Positions 22,678-30,858 of a stretch of 64,000 nt of DNA are shown here, piece after piece (the first letter of the stretch is position 1; each line of letters opens with the position of its first letter). The notes under the pieces were generated by a model that saw only the letters and a list, made by a program, of their open reading frames with translations, was not told the DNA's origin and did not search any database. A program made the translations under genes and the position numbers. This stretch comes from a virus. Location: positions 1-64,000 of IMG/VR virus record IMGVR_UViG_3300018063_000004; one strand, 5' to 3'.

Positions 22678-22928
22678 GCGGTCGGCCTTTCGAGTAGTCG
22701 TCGCGCTTTTCCGATCGCCAGACGGACACTGTCTCGTTGCGCCGCCTCGTTCGTGTGAGGTCCAAAGAGACCAGCGGTCGTCATCGCTTCGCAGAGCTGA
22801 TTGAGCTGCGCGCGCCCGGCGTCGGTCACGTCCTGGGCCATACTCGGCGCGCCCTGCCAGGCTTCCGGATGCTTGAGCAGCCAGGCAATCCGGTCGTCAT
22901 GTTTTCCCCACTTCGACCTCGAGGCCAT
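22674..22928 (-). CDS. Hypothetical helical protein
   Basis: 84 residues, ATG at 22928. A basic start (MASRSKWGKHDDRIAWLLKH) and helical body (AQLNQLCEAMTTAGLFG, SVRLAIGKARRLLE) suggest a small DNA-binding or regulatory protein, but no HTH is evident. It overlaps the upstream gene by 32 bases. Confidence 0.5.
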   Translation of the reverse strand: MASRSKWGKHDDRIAWLLKHPEAWQGAPSMAQDVTDAGRAQLNQLCEAMTTAGLFGPHTNEAAQRDSVRLAIGKARRLLERPTA

Positions 22929-23205
22929 CGAAGAGATCCTTTTTTGGTGTGCGTGGCGTCTCGACCACGCGCACGCCGGCGCCGAGACCGATCAGGGTCT
23001 CGGGATCTTTGTTCTTGAAATAGACCGTGGCTTCTTCGCCCTGGCCGAGCGCAAGGCGGAGGCCGTCGATCTCCACAAACGACGGCGCCAGCAACGTATT
23101 GAGCGCCGTCAATTCGCCGTTGCTGAAGTCCTTCGCCCGAAACGTATACGCGATTGGTTTCCCGCGGATGGCATAGTCGAGAAACCGTTCGATCTGCGAT
23201 TTCAC
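22897..23205 (-). CDS. Hypothetical small protein
   Basis: 102 residues with a GTG start at 23205 that overlaps the stop of the 41-codon ORF upstream (GTGA). The first 60 residues are helical (MKSQIERFLDYAIRG, ELTALNTLLAPSFV); the end is charged (TPKKDLFDGLEVEVGKT). No family recognised. Confidence 0.5.
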   Translation of the reverse strand: MKSQIERFLDYAIRGKPIAYTFRAKDFSNGELTALNTLLAPSFVEIDGLRLALGQGEEATVYFKNKDPETLIGLGAGVRVVETPRTPKKDLFDGLEVEVGKT

Positions 23206-23327
23206 CTCAGCCGGCCAAACTTCGGATGCCTACCGAAGATCGCCTGCAGCCGGATCTTTTCTATGATGGTCGCTTTCAACCAACGTGCGAACCGTCGGTT
23301 CCATTTTCGATTACTGGAACGACCCAT
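23202..23327 (-). CDS. Basic 41-residue micro-ORF
   Basis: Starts at the ATG at 23327, three bases after the upstream stop, and ends in a TGA that overlaps the next start (GTGA at 23205-23202). The product is strongly basic (RKWNRRFARWLKATIIEK and further Arg/Lys), helix-forming, 41 residues. The tight coupling on both sides is the main support. Confidence 0.5.
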   Translation of the reverse strand: MGRSSNRKWNRRFARWLKATIIEKIRLQAIFGRHPKFGRLR

Positions 23328-23330
23328 CGT

Positions 23331-23528
23331 TCAACACCCTTTCGCCAACATGAACCCGAGCAGCATCGCGATGAAGGGCAGCGCAAGCAGCTCGCCGCCG
23401 GCGCCTCCTTCGCGCATTTCGCGATTCGGTGGAAACTCTGGCCGCCGCGGGCCACGCCAGCCTGGAGGCGGAGGCGGAGCCGGAGGCCTCCTCCCGGGCG
23501 GAGGCGGAGCCGAAGGCCTCCTCCCCAT
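23331..23528 (-). CDS. Proline-rich tail-anchored small membrane protein
   Basis: 65 residues; ATG at 23528 overlaps the upstream stop as ATGA. A Pro/Arg-rich N-terminal half (PPPPGRRPPAPPPPP) is followed by a C-terminal membrane segment LLALPFIAMLLGFMLAKGC. Cytoplasmic-tail topology is likely. Low complexity makes the reading less certain, but both ends are coupled to neighbouring genes. Confidence 0.45.
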   Translation of the reverse strand: MGRRPSAPPPPGRRPPAPPPPPGWRGPRRPEFPPNREMREGGAGGELLALPFIAMLLGFMLAKGC

Positions 23529-23752
23529 CAGAGCATCAGCCGCGTCGGAATGACGGCGGCCAGCTCTGGTCGCAGCGGCGCCGTTTCCTGGAGCGCGATC
23601 TCGAACTCGCTGCTGTCCTCTGTGCGCTCGACGCCGATCCGCGTGATGTAGGCGTGACACGGGATCCCGTGCTCAGTCGTGCCCTGCCAGATCCGCGCGG
23701 GCACGCCGTTCAAGGTCACCGTCCGATCCGTGGGTTCCAGCGTGACTTTCAT
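23528..23752 (-). CDS. Conserved-looking small phage protein
   Basis: 74 residues, ATG at 23752. VTLNGVPARIWQGTTEHGIP, then HAYITRIGV and LQETAPLRPE, match a pattern I associate with small accessory proteins in many siphoviruses. Beta-rich, no Cys pair. Function unknown. Confidence 0.6.
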   Translation of the reverse strand: MKVTLEPTDRTVTLNGVPARIWQGTTEHGIPCHAYITRIGVERTEDSSEFEIALQETAPLRPELAAVIPTRLML

Positions 23753-23782
23753 CGCTGATCGCTCCTTTCCGATTCATCTTGT

Positions 23783-24193
23783 TTAGGCGGCGCGTTGCCA
23801 TACGAACCGCCGCGGTGTGTTCAGAATCGGGCCCGCGGCCCGTGTGTAGATCCGACGTGCCTCAGCGCCGGCGTCGTGACCCTCACGCCAGAACCGTTGC
23901 CAGGCGCGCGAATACGTGACGCCCCGCCGATTGTTGGTTCGATAGTCTCGATACGGATTCGCCGCGTTGACCTTGAACCATCCGACGACGAAGGCCTTGT
24001 GGAAGGCGACAAAGAATGGCGACGCGCCGAGGCGCCGAGACGGCATGAGCTTCGTCCAGGCCTCTCGCTCGGCCAGATTCGCCGCGGAACATTCCGTGCA
24101 GACCATCTGATTGGAGCCGGCCGCCCAATCGCAACCTTCCGGACAGGGATCGAAATGGGAACAGCCGCAGAATCGACACACGCCTTTCGTCAT
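23783..24193 (-). CDS. Zinc-finger-like protein
   Basis: 136 residues, ATG at 24193. The N-terminus has C.FCGC, HFDPCPEGCDW and CTEC, a treble-clef-like cluster seen in small phage proteins. The rest is aromatic and basic (FVVGWFKVNAANPYRDYR, WQRFWREGHDAG), as in a nucleic-acid-binding domain. Unknown role. Confidence 0.6.
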   Translation of the reverse strand: MTKGVCRFCGCSHFDPCPEGCDWAAGSNQMVCTECSAANLAEREAWTKLMPSRRLGASPFFVAFHKAFVVGWFKVNAANPYRDYRTNNRRGVTYSRAWQRFWREGHDAGAEARRIYTRAAGPILNTPRRFVWQRAA

Positions 24194-24417
24194 GGAATCC
24201 TCCTTTGTCGCTGAGCTGTGAGACCGTTGGCCTCAATCCAGACGCGCTGGCCTTTCTGACGAAGCATGATGGCAATCGAGAACATCTCCTGGCGATACCC
24301 GAAGGGTCCGAGTGCCAGCGTGCCTCGTGTGGCACCAGGCTCGAGGCGCATGATCAGAAACAGGCCGGGCCCACAGAGAAGCCCGTGCGTGCCGCGGCGG
24401 ATGCGCTTCACGATCAC
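24190..24417 (-). CDS. Hypothetical small protein
   Basis: 75 residues; overlaps both neighbours as ATGA. Beta-rich (LFLIMRLEPGATRGTLALG, MFSIAIMLRQKGQRVWIEA) with a basic end. No family recognised. Confidence 0.45.
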   Translation of the reverse strand: MIVKRIRRGTHGLLCGPGLFLIMRLEPGATRGTLALGPFGYRQEMFSIAIMLRQKGQRVWIEANGLTAQRQRRIP

Positions 24418-24788
24418 TTCACCTCAGTGTCAGGAACCGGCACGCACCCGGCCGTCTCACACAAAAAGGTTCGCGGATGCGGATTGAACCGATCGCCCTC
24501 CACGCCGATTTCATACATGAGCGGCGGCTCATCGACACGCTCGAGCGCCGACGCCGTGACTTCGCGAACGTCGTCCGGATGCGCGCCGGCGAGCGCCCCT
24601 ACGGTTGCCAGATTCGCTTCGATGAGTGCCCGCTCGAGCTGCGTGAGGAACTCGACGCACGCGATCCCATCATCGGTATAGCCCATCAGCTCATGCGAGA
24701 ACCGACGGACCACGGCAGCCGCCATCGTTCGCGGAATGCTGATCGTGACGTGAAGCTCAATTGCTGGCTGACGGCCCTCGTGTGCCAC
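24414..24788 (-). CDS. Hypothetical protein
   Basis: 124 residues, ATG at 24788 with AAGGAGG upstream. It starts with a strand (IELHVTISIPRTMAAAVVRR), contains a central acidic helix (VEFLTQLERALIEANLATV) and has one Cys pair near the end. No recognised domain. Confidence 0.5.
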   Translation of the reverse strand: MAHEGRQPAIELHVTISIPRTMAAAVVRRFSHELMGYTDDGIACVEFLTQLERALIEANLATVGALAGAHPDDVREVTASALERVDEPPLMYEIGVEGDRFNPHPRTFLCETAGCVPVPDTEVK

Positions 24789-24798
24789 GGTTGCCTCC

Positions 24799-25326
24799 TT
24801 ACGGTTTCACGAACGGCCGAACCGCATCGCAGAGCAGACAGCGCGGCTGTTCGTGCGGCGACCACCATTCGGCGCATTCATGGCCGGCGCCCTGACTCAC
24901 GGCTTGCCGGAGTTTCGCGATCTGCGTCAACGGGATCGACGTGTCATCACGCCGAATCGTGAGTCGGCCATCCTCGCCGCGCCGGCGGCCGGTCAGAAGA
25001 TGTCGCGTCCAGCCATCAGGTTCCCCCTCGCCGTTCCAGGTATTCATGTCCTCGAGCGCCGCCGCCCTGGAGGCGTAATCCCACACGTCGTTGTAGCCGC
25101 TGTTGAAACTCTCTGCGGATGTATCGCCGGGGAGCTGTGAAAGGGCGAGACGCGCACGCTTGAACGTCTGCGGTTCCACGGCCAGCCAGAATCCGGTTGC
25201 GTTGCCGGCGTCGAGCTGGCGCGTGCCATAGAACCCGAGGTCGTCGACAGGCCCCTCGAGGCCGAAGGTCTCGGGATCAGCCGCGGCGAGTTGCTCGAGA
25301 TGGTCCTTCAACGCTTGATCAGACAC
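24799..25326 (-). CDS. Hypothetical protein with C-terminal Cys cluster
   Basis: 175 residues, ATG at 25326. The N-terminal half is polar (DHLEQLAAADPETFGLEG). The C-terminus carries GHECAEWWSPHEQPRCLLC, a possible zinc site near a Trp pair. Unknown function. Confidence 0.5.
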   Translation of the reverse strand: MSDQALKDHLEQLAAADPETFGLEGPVDDLGFYGTRQLDAGNATGFWLAVEPQTFKRARLALSQLPGDTSAESFNSGYNDVWDYASRAAALEDMNTWNGEGEPDGWTRHLLTGRRRGEDGRLTIRRDDTSIPLTQIAKLRQAVSQGAGHECAEWWSPHEQPRCLLCDAVRPFVKP

Positions 25327-25678
25327 GGACTTCTCTCGTCAGCAATTGGAACGCGGTCTTGGCGTGCGCGATCGCTTCGGGTGTCGAGCCGGCGAATGTG
25401 GCGATGCTGTGCAGCCAGGCCAGGACATCGCCGCGTCTAGTTACGTCCTCCACCAGGCGATCGGTCTCGTTCATGAATTCCTGAACCGGATCGCGGCCGG
25501 CCTGGAGATCCTCCCATCGGCGTTGCGCGCCTTTTGCGGCGCCGCCGATCATCTCGCCGATATTGAGCGTGAGGCAGACGACGACGCCGTCCGGGAATTC
25601 GAGCCGGAGATACGGCTTGCCGGTTCCCGGATCGGATTCGGTGAGATCCATCTGACAGACACCATGAATGATCGGCAT
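25319..25678 (-). CDS. Hypothetical small protein
   Basis: 119 residues from the ATG at 25678 with AAAGGAGC upstream; an ATG at 25699 overlapping the upstream stop is the alternative. VRLEFPDGVVVCLTLNIGE near the start is beta-rich; the rest is helical (RWEDLQAGRDPVQEFMNETD). No family recognised. Confidence 0.5.
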   Translation of the reverse strand: MPIIHGVCQMDLTESDPGTGKPYLRLEFPDGVVVCLTLNIGEMIGGAAKGAQRRWEDLQAGRDPVQEFMNETDRLVEDVTRRGDVLAWLHSIATFAGSTPEAIAHAKTAFQLLTREVRV

Positions 25679-25695
25679 GTGTGCTCCTTTTACCG

Positions 25696-26265
25696 TCACC
25701 TCGATTGCGGTCCCGGCTGTTGTTTGTCCGCCTGTGCGAGTTCGTAGGCTTCCTGGATCAGACTCACGAGATCAGAGCCCATGCCGCCGCCGCCCTCCGC
25801 GTGAATATGCGGCCACAGATGCGCGATCGCCGCACGAATCTGCACCCGTTCATCTTTGGAATCGAGCAGTCGACCGAGCACGCGCGCCGCGTGCGCTTTG
25901 TTCTTGTCGAGCACTTCGATCGCGGATCGATTCGCCTCATGAATCGCCCGCTGGAATTTGGCGGCATTGATCCGCACATTGACGGCCTCACGACCGAGCC
26001 CAACGATTTGGCCGATCTGCTCCTGCGTGAGTTGTGGCTGTTGCAGAAGCAATCCGAGGATCGTCGCGTCGACATGATCGAGTTCGAACGCCGCCCTGGC
26101 GATCGAGGCCTGGCGGCGCGCTTCAAAATCCGCCCGTTGTTTCTCGAAAAGCCCTTTCGCGGTCTGCTCCGGAGTCTGCGGCCCTCGTGCCACGATCCGG
26201 AGCGTGCGTCGTCTCCGGGATCTGTGGCGTTGTGTGGTTTTGCGTGACCCGCGTTTCTTGCTCAC
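25696..26265 (-). CDS. Putative terminase small subunit
   Basis: 189 residues with a GTG start at 26265 overlapping the upstream stop (GTGA). After a very basic start (KKRGSRKTTQRHRSRRRR) comes an HTH-like unit (LTQEQIGQIVGLGREAVNVR) and a long helical region with a LLDSKDERVQIRAAIAHLW repeat-like end. HTH plus a helix ending in RAA is the layout of several TerS families. It lies 5.7 kb before terL, which is unusual. A general DNA-binding regulator is the alternative. Confidence 0.5.
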   Translation of the reverse strand: MSKKRGSRKTTQRHRSRRRRTLRIVARGPQTPEQTAKGLFEKQRADFEARRQASIARAAFELDHVDATILGLLLQQPQLTQEQIGQIVGLGREAVNVRINAAKFQRAIHEANRSAIEVLDKNKAHAARVLGRLLDSKDERVQIRAAIAHLWPHIHAEGGGGMGSDLVSLIQEAYELAQADKQQPGPQSR

Positions 26266-26447
26266 GTGAGCGCTTTCCGCTTCCGTGGTGTCCAGATCGG
26301 ATCCCGCGAACGCTTTTTCCCTGGCGTCGGTTGCGCCACGAGTTTTGCCTGGCGGGCCCGTGTCCACGTGGGTTGCGGCAACTTCGCCACGCGCTGACAG
26401 AGATCGCACTTCGGATCATGGCAAGTGCCGAGCGCGCAGCAGCCCAT
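26262..26447 (-). CDS. Cys-rich small protein
   Basis: 61 residues, ATG at 26447. MGCCALGTCHDPKCDLCQRVAKL contains five Cys and a His in a zinc-like spacing; the remainder is Pro/Arg/Lys-rich. Coupled to the TerS candidate. Unknown function. Confidence 0.5.
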   Translation of the reverse strand: MGCCALGTCHDPKCDLCQRVAKLPQPTWTRARQAKLVAQPTPGKKRSRDPIWTPRKRKALT

Positions 26448-26449
26448 CG

Positions 26450-26644
26450 CTACGTCGTCATCGCTAGCCGCTGAATCTCTGCATCGATCAGCCGTTGGCG
26501 ATCCTTAGACAGTGCGAGCACAACCAGAATCAGTGCTTCCTCATGTGTGGCGTGCCCACTCTCCACCAGCGTGATTGCGTGATGTAGGAATGGACAGCGC
26601 AACGCAGCAACCTGAACATCTAGCCAAGCGTTCTTCTCGGTCAT
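26450..26644 (-). CDS. Hypothetical helical protein
   Basis: 64 residues, ATG at 26644. Alternating helices (LDVQVAALRCPFLHHAITLV, EALILVVLALSKDRQRL) without a signal peptide; could be a small four-helix dimer. No family recognised. Confidence 0.45.
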   Translation of the reverse strand: MTEKNAWLDVQVAALRCPFLHHAITLVESGHATHEEALILVVLALSKDRQRLIDAEIQRLAMTT

Positions 26645-26686
26645 AAGGCCCCGCAACCGTTCGAGCGCGCCGCGGCCGATAGCTGA

Positions 26687-26938
26687 TTACGGTTCGCCGT
26701 CGACGTAGTCGGGGATCTTGCTGCCGTGCGTCGCTTGCCAGGCGCGCATGTCCTCCGCAATCTGCCGAGCCCGCGCGACTTTCTTTGGATTCACGTTCGC
26801 CACTTCCGCGTGGTTACACCAATCGTCGACGCGGCCTGGCGCGAGCACGTCATGGCCGGCGAGCAGGAACACGGGTTCTTCGTCCTGACACCGATTGATC
26901 GTGCTGTCCAGCCGTCCGAGTTCCTCGCGTTTCGTCAT
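26687..26938 (-). CDS. Conserved-looking small phage protein
   Basis: 83 residues, ATG at 26938 with TAGGAGG upstream. EELGRLDSTINRCQDEEPVF, then LLAGHDVLAPGRVDDWCNHAE, suggests a metal-site-like His/Cys/Asp set, but the role is unknown. The operator-like copy 26987-26999 lies 50 bases upstream. Confidence 0.55.
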   Translation of the reverse strand: MTKREELGRLDSTINRCQDEEPVFLLAGHDVLAPGRVDDWCNHAEVANVNPKKVARARQIAEDMRAWQATHGSKIPDYVDGEP

Positions 26939-26986
26939 GCCCCTACCTCCTACATTCATCGCCCGGTTTCGCTCAGGTGCGACTAG

Positions 26987-26999
26987 CCTTGCGGCACGG
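26987..26999 (-). promoter_or_regulatory. Operator-like near-palindrome, copy 1
   Basis: CCTTGCGGCACGG on the plus strand (minus: CCGTGCCGCAAGG followed by CTAG). It lies between the end of the broken methyltransferase and the start at 26938. A possible minus-strand promoter precedes it: TTGCTG and CATACT with 17 bases between. One of four related sites. Confidence 0.5.
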
Positions 27000-27012
27000 T
27001 CAGTATGCGGCG

Positions 27013-28273
27013 TCACGAATCCTCCAGCAAGCTCAGTTGCGTCACCGTTGGCAATTCGGCCTGCGATTCGAGCCCTTCACATAAAGCCAACATGGCCGGC
27101 CGTTCGGTGGCCGCGATGCGGCGGCGCGCAATCTCGAGATACTCCGCCTCGCGCTCGATCCCGACAAACTCGAGACACTCCAGCTTGGCGGCCATGCCCG
27201 TGGTGCCAGAGGTGTTCCGGTATTGCGCGAAGGCGACCGCCGACGAGCTCGGCGACAGGACAGCCCGGCACGCATTGCCAGGCCTGGACGCTTTCGCCGT
27301 CGGCCGAACGCGACGTGAGCCCATCCTGGCCAGGATGGCCGCCATACACGCCGGCGCCGCCTCCGCTTGGCGGCCGTTTCGTCGGCCAATGGCCCGAGAC
27401 CGTGACCGAGACATTCCAATCCAGCGGCCGGCAGTCTGGCATGTGCGACAACAGCACATTGGGCGGCCAGCGGCCGATCTCTGATTTCACCAGGCTATCG
27501 CCTCGAGGTTCGATCCAGCTTCGGAGGCCTTCAGCCCCAAGCCGGCAGGCGTCCACCTGAAGCCCGCCGGTGCCTGAGCGCAGCAAGTTGGCGCCGAGCG
27601 TCCCGCTGAAGGGTTTGCGCGCGACGACAATCGGTTCATGCGCCGGCTTGAGCCCAGAACCGACGCCGTCGAATTGTTCCGACTCGGGTGACGGTTTACA
27701 CACGTGATCGCCCGGCTGCAGCATATGCTCCGCCGGCAGCTTCCGGAGGAAATGCCGACCAGTGTCCTCGCAGAGACAGCGCGCCGCCTCGCGTTCGCCG
27801 TCGATCGATTTCGGAAAGCCCGTGCCATAAATCCAATCGATCGAATCACGGATCTCAAATCCCGCGTCCTCGATCGCACAGACCATCCGGTGATACGTGC
27901 GTGCCCCCCCAAACGCCAGAAGATGCGCGCCAGGTTTAAGGACGCGCAACACAGCTCTCGCCCATTGTTCACACCACACCTGGAAAGCCTGATTCCCTAC
28001 AAATGAGAAATCATACGATCCAGCTTGGCTCGCGCGATTACCAAACGCCGATGAACTGCGCGGCGCCGTCCGGCCAGCGCGTGAACTCGAATGTGGCCCT
28101 AGTGAACAGCGCCGTTCGACATCTTTTAGAGCCGCTTCGTCGATCAATTTGCCATCCCATGCTTTTCCCATAAATCTGATCCCGTAGGGCGGATCGGTCA
28201 CGCAGGCATCGAACGTCTCAGCCTCGAACGTTTCGAGGACCTGAAGACAATCGCCGAGCAGAATCGTTGACAT
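27013..28273 (-). pseudogene. Broken DNA methyltransferase (beta-type), frameshift plus missing segment
   Basis: From the ATG at 28273 the protein opens with LLGDCLQVLETF and DPPYGIRFMGKAWD, and continues as a typical adenine/cytosine N-methyltransferase to GCPVAEL near 27265. Past that point the same frame turns to nonsense. Another frame, open from 27459 to 27013, resumes with SGTTGMAAKLECLEFVGIERE, AEYLEIARRRIAA, the end of motif I and the C-terminus. Between the two parts the expected HPTVKP and VLDPF.G segment is absent. So the gene has lost about 100 codons and a frame, and is probably inactive; an assembly error is the alternative. Confidence 0.7.
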
Positions 28274-28550
28274 CCGGTTTGTCCGTCTGATGTTTCGGGC
28301 AATGATCGCGATCGTCGCCGACGCGCGTGCGATGTCGTTCACACATCGGCGCGTCGCAGGTTGACGCCTTGCCGCCGCGAAGGTGCCCGACGACGAAATC
28401 GCAGAGATACGGTGCCATTCGCCCGCAACGTTCACCGACTTCGAGATTGTCGCCCTCGAGCGCCGGCGACATACACGACGCCGGCGAGCCCTTGCCGCGA
28501 ATCAGCAAGTGCATCGTGCCCGAGCCGTCCTCAGTCCGATACCAGGGCAT
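28218..28550 (-). CDS. Cys-rich small protein
   Basis: 110 residues, ATG at 28550, overlapping the methyltransferase start by 56 bases. CGRMAPYLCDFVVGHLRGGK, then TCDAPMCERH, forms a zinc-like cluster typical of small phage accessory proteins. Unknown function. Confidence 0.55.
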   Translation of the reverse strand: MPWYRTEDGSGTMHLLIRGKGSPASCMSPALEGDNLEVGERCGRMAPYLCDFVVGHLRGGKASTCDAPMCERHRTRVGDDRDHCPKHQTDKPDVNDSARRLSSGPRNVRG

Positions 28551-28714
28551 CAACGATCCTCTTCCGTGGCCGGCGTCGTCAGGCGCGCCTTCCACACGTC
28601 CGCCGGCGGCGCCGTGTGTTCCTCCTCGAGGATCTCGCTCTCGGCGTTTCGCCAGCGAATCAACACCGTCTCGCCGACGTGCGCCTTCACAGCCCGAACG
28701 ATTGTCTGTGTCAT
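28550..28714 (-). CDS. Small hypothetical protein
   Basis: 54 residues from the ATG at 28714 (MTQTIVRAVKAHVGETVLIRW), then an acidic helix. Below the usual size cut-off but well placed between coupled genes. No family recognised. Confidence 0.45.
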   Translation of the reverse strand: MTQTIVRAVKAHVGETVLIRWRNAESEILEEEHTAPPADVWKARLTTPATEEDR

Positions 28715-28725
28715 CGTTGGAATCG

Positions 28726-29013
28726 TCAGAGCGTCCGAATCCCGCACAGATTCTCAACGAGATCGGTGAGTTGTGAGATCGCCCGATAGAGATGCGCTGT
28801 CGGATCGAGGCGCGTCCGGACGTATCCGAGGTCCTCGGCACGCTCGAGCGCCCGCAACGTCTCAACGCCGAGCGCGCCTTTCGCCAGTTCGAGCTGCTCG
28901 CGCACGCGCGTCAGGTATTCCTGTTGAACCATGTCGCCTCCGTCGTCCTTTCGATGAATGGCGCACGGGACCGGTAACTGATGCGCCGCGCACCAAACGT
29001 AGATGCAGCTCAC
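28726..29013 (-). CDS. Small protein with N-terminal Cys/His site
   Basis: 95 residues; ATG at 29013 overlaps the upstream stop. MSCIYVWCAAHQLPVPCAIH carries a CxxxxxC..H..C..H set, followed by a charged helix (LTRVREQLELAKGALG). Possibly zinc binding. Unknown function. Confidence 0.5.
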   Translation of the reverse strand: MSCIYVWCAAHQLPVPCAIHRKDDGGDMVQQEYLTRVREQLELAKGALGVETLRALERAEDLGYVRTRLDPTAHLYRAISQLTDLVENLCGIRTL

Positions 29014-29252
29014 TGTCCCGTCATCTTTTCGGCGACCAGACTGGCCGCGTCAACGTAACGTGAGACGGTTTGGATTCGGCCGCCGATACGAGAGAAGTCG
29101 AGCGTCAACCGCACACGGGTCCGCGTCGGTGAGTGTCCGATCACGATTCCTTCGATCCGGCCATCAGCGCCGAGCACGTCCTCATAGCCGAATGTGCCGG
29201 ATCCAGGCTTGTAGCGGACCGCCTGCCCGACAGGTAATCGTCGCGCGCTCAT
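29010..29252 (-). CDS. Small beta-barrel-like protein
   Basis: 80 residues, ATG at 29252 overlapping the acyl carrier protein stop. VRYKPGSGTFGYEDVLGADG and IVIGHSPTRTRVRLTL resemble a KOW/SH3-like fold. Often such small proteins modulate nucleic-acid binding; no specific role can be given. Confidence 0.55.
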   Translation of the reverse strand: MSARRLPVGQAVRYKPGSGTFGYEDVLGADGRIEGIVIGHSPTRTRVRLTLDFSRIGGRIQTVSRYVDAASLVAEKMTGQ

Positions 29253-29506
29253 GCGCGGGCCTCGGCCAGCCGACGATCGAGATAGCTCCGCACGTCGCCG
29301 ACCGTGTAGAGCGTCCATCCTTCGATCTCTTGATCCGAAATCTCGATCCCGAATTCCGCTTCGAGCGCCATCCCGATTTCGACCATATCGAGTGAATCCG
29401 CGCCGAGGTCCTCGACGAGCGTCGCCGTCGCCGTGAGCGCATCAGCTTCCACGCCGAGCGCATCGATCAAGACTCTCCGAATGCCCGCCTCGCGATCGAT
29501 CGTCAT
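29249..29506 (-). CDS. Acyl carrier protein
   Basis: 85 residues, ATG at 29506 overlapping the methyltransferase stop (ATGA). The 4'-phosphopantetheine site is intact: GADSLDMVE with Ser at residue 38, preceded by LVEDLG and followed by EFGIEISDQE. The protein is acidic with helices in the ACP order. Acyl carrier proteins shuttle fatty-acyl groups on a Ser-linked pantetheine. No partner synthase or acyltransferase is visible in the window, so the substrate would come from the host. Its place between a ParB-methyltransferase and a beta-barrel-like gene gives no clear pathway. Confidence 0.85.
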   Translation of the reverse strand: MTIDREAGIRRVLIDALGVEADALTATATLVEDLGADSLDMVEIGMALEAEFGIEISDQEIEGWTLYTVGDVRSYLDRRLAEARA

Positions 29507-30858
29507 CGTCGCACCGCCTTTCTCGGCCGCTCATGCGGCCGGATTCGCCGGGCCCCATGCACATGTGTAGAGGTCTGGCCTTGTCCTTCTTCGAGTTTGT
29601 CGGCTTGCTTCCCGGTGAACGTTTGCCAGCGTTCGACGCACACTTGCGCGAAATAGGGCGATAGCTCCATCGCGTAACACGTCCGGCCAACCTGTTCACA
29701 CGCGATGATCGTGGAGCCGGAGCCAGCAAACGGATCGGCGACAATTCGCGCCATGCCGGTCACGTCGAGGATCGTTTTGAGTAGCTCGACTGGTTTCTCC
29801 GTCGGGTGATGTTCGTTCCCCGATCGATCGCATCGGACGACGTTCCCCTTCGCTTCCTTGTGGGTGAATGGCGCCTTGACGCGCGTGCCGCACGCGACCA
29901 GCTCATGTTGTGAGCGCCAGCCGATCCCCATGCCCGGTGTGCCTTTGTCCCAGACCACCATCGCGCGAATCCCGTAACCCTGGCTCTCCATGAGGTCGGT
30001 GAGGTTCGTCCACATCCGCCAGTCGGTGAAGATGTAGGCGAGTTTCGCGTTCCAGGTATCGAGGACCGACTTGATCAGCTCTTTATAGCCGCGCGTGCTG
30101 AGCACGTCATTCGCGATCGAGACCGTCTGGCCCGTGAAGTCTTTTTTTGTGGTCCCGATCGATCCCTGAATCCGGTCCGCTTCCTGGAACCCGCCGGAGC
30201 AATAGGGCGGATCGGTCAGCAGCGCGTCGATCTTTTCCCCTTGCGTGAGGAGTCGCACATCGAATCGTTGCGTGGAATTACCGCAGAGTAATCGATGGTT
30301 GCCGAGGCCGAACAGATCGCCGACCTTCACCCACGGGTCGATCGGCATCGGCGGCGCCATGGCGCTGCCTCGCTGTGTTTCGAGATTCGCGATCAAGTCT
30401 TGGACGTCGTTGGAATCGAACCCGACGCCGGCGAGGCCTGCGGCCGTGCCCTGAAGCGAGACCAGCACGTCCTTCAGGATCGGATCGATGAACCCGCCGG
30501 CAATCACGGCCTGATTACTCGCGACGAGATAGGCCTCGTGCTCGCCGTCATCCTGGAACGCGACGCCCCGCACGACTGGAATCATCCACTCGCCATCCTC
30601 GCGCACTTGAATGTGCTCGGGCGCCTCTTCGCTGGAGAGTTTCATGGCGTTGAGTGTTTTGAGGCGGCCGTGGCCCGCGGCCAGGCGCCCGGATCGTTCG
30701 TCCACGAGGATCGGCTCCACGAACCCGAACCGCTTGAAGCTCGAGTTCAGGAGGCCGAGATCGTGATCCTTCGGATTGCGAGGCCATTCCAACACATCGG
30801 CGAGCGGCCAATATTCGATCTGGAGCGCCTCGCCCGTTGCCGGCCGTTTATTGCTCAC
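29503..30858 (-). CDS. ParB-like domain fused to DNA N-methyltransferase
   Basis: 451 residues with a GTG start at 30858 that overlaps the upstream stop by 11 bases. The N-terminal 100 residues form a ParB/Spo0J-like nuclease domain (EYWPLADVLEWPRNPKDHD, RLAAGHGRL). The C-terminal part is a D12/N6 type methyltransferase with DPPYC at residues 216-220, then a WDKGTPGMGIGWRS target part, HPTEKP, and DPFAGSGST (about 388-396). Motifs appear intact. It may protect phage DNA from host restriction or regulate its own promoter. The ParB part may bind a DNA target. Confidence 0.85.
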   Translation of the reverse strand: MSNKRPATGEALQIEYWPLADVLEWPRNPKDHDLGLLNSSFKRFGFVEPILVDERSGRLAAGHGRLKTLNAMKLSSEEAPEHIQVREDGEWMIPVVRGVAFQDDGEHEAYLVASNQAVIAGGFIDPILKDVLVSLQGTAAGLAGVGFDSNDVQDLIANLETQRGSAMAPPMPIDPWVKVGDLFGLGNHRLLCGNSTQRFDVRLLTQGEKIDALLTDPPYCSGGFQEADRIQGSIGTTKKDFTGQTVSIANDVLSTRGYKELIKSVLDTWNAKLAYIFTDWRMWTNLTDLMESQGYGIRAMVVWDKGTPGMGIGWRSQHELVACGTRVKAPFTHKEAKGNVVRCDRSGNEHHPTEKPVELLKTILDVTGMARIVADPFAGSGSTIIACEQVGRTCYAMELSPYFAQVCVERWQTFTGKQADKLEEGQGQTSTHVHGARRIRPHERPRKAVRR

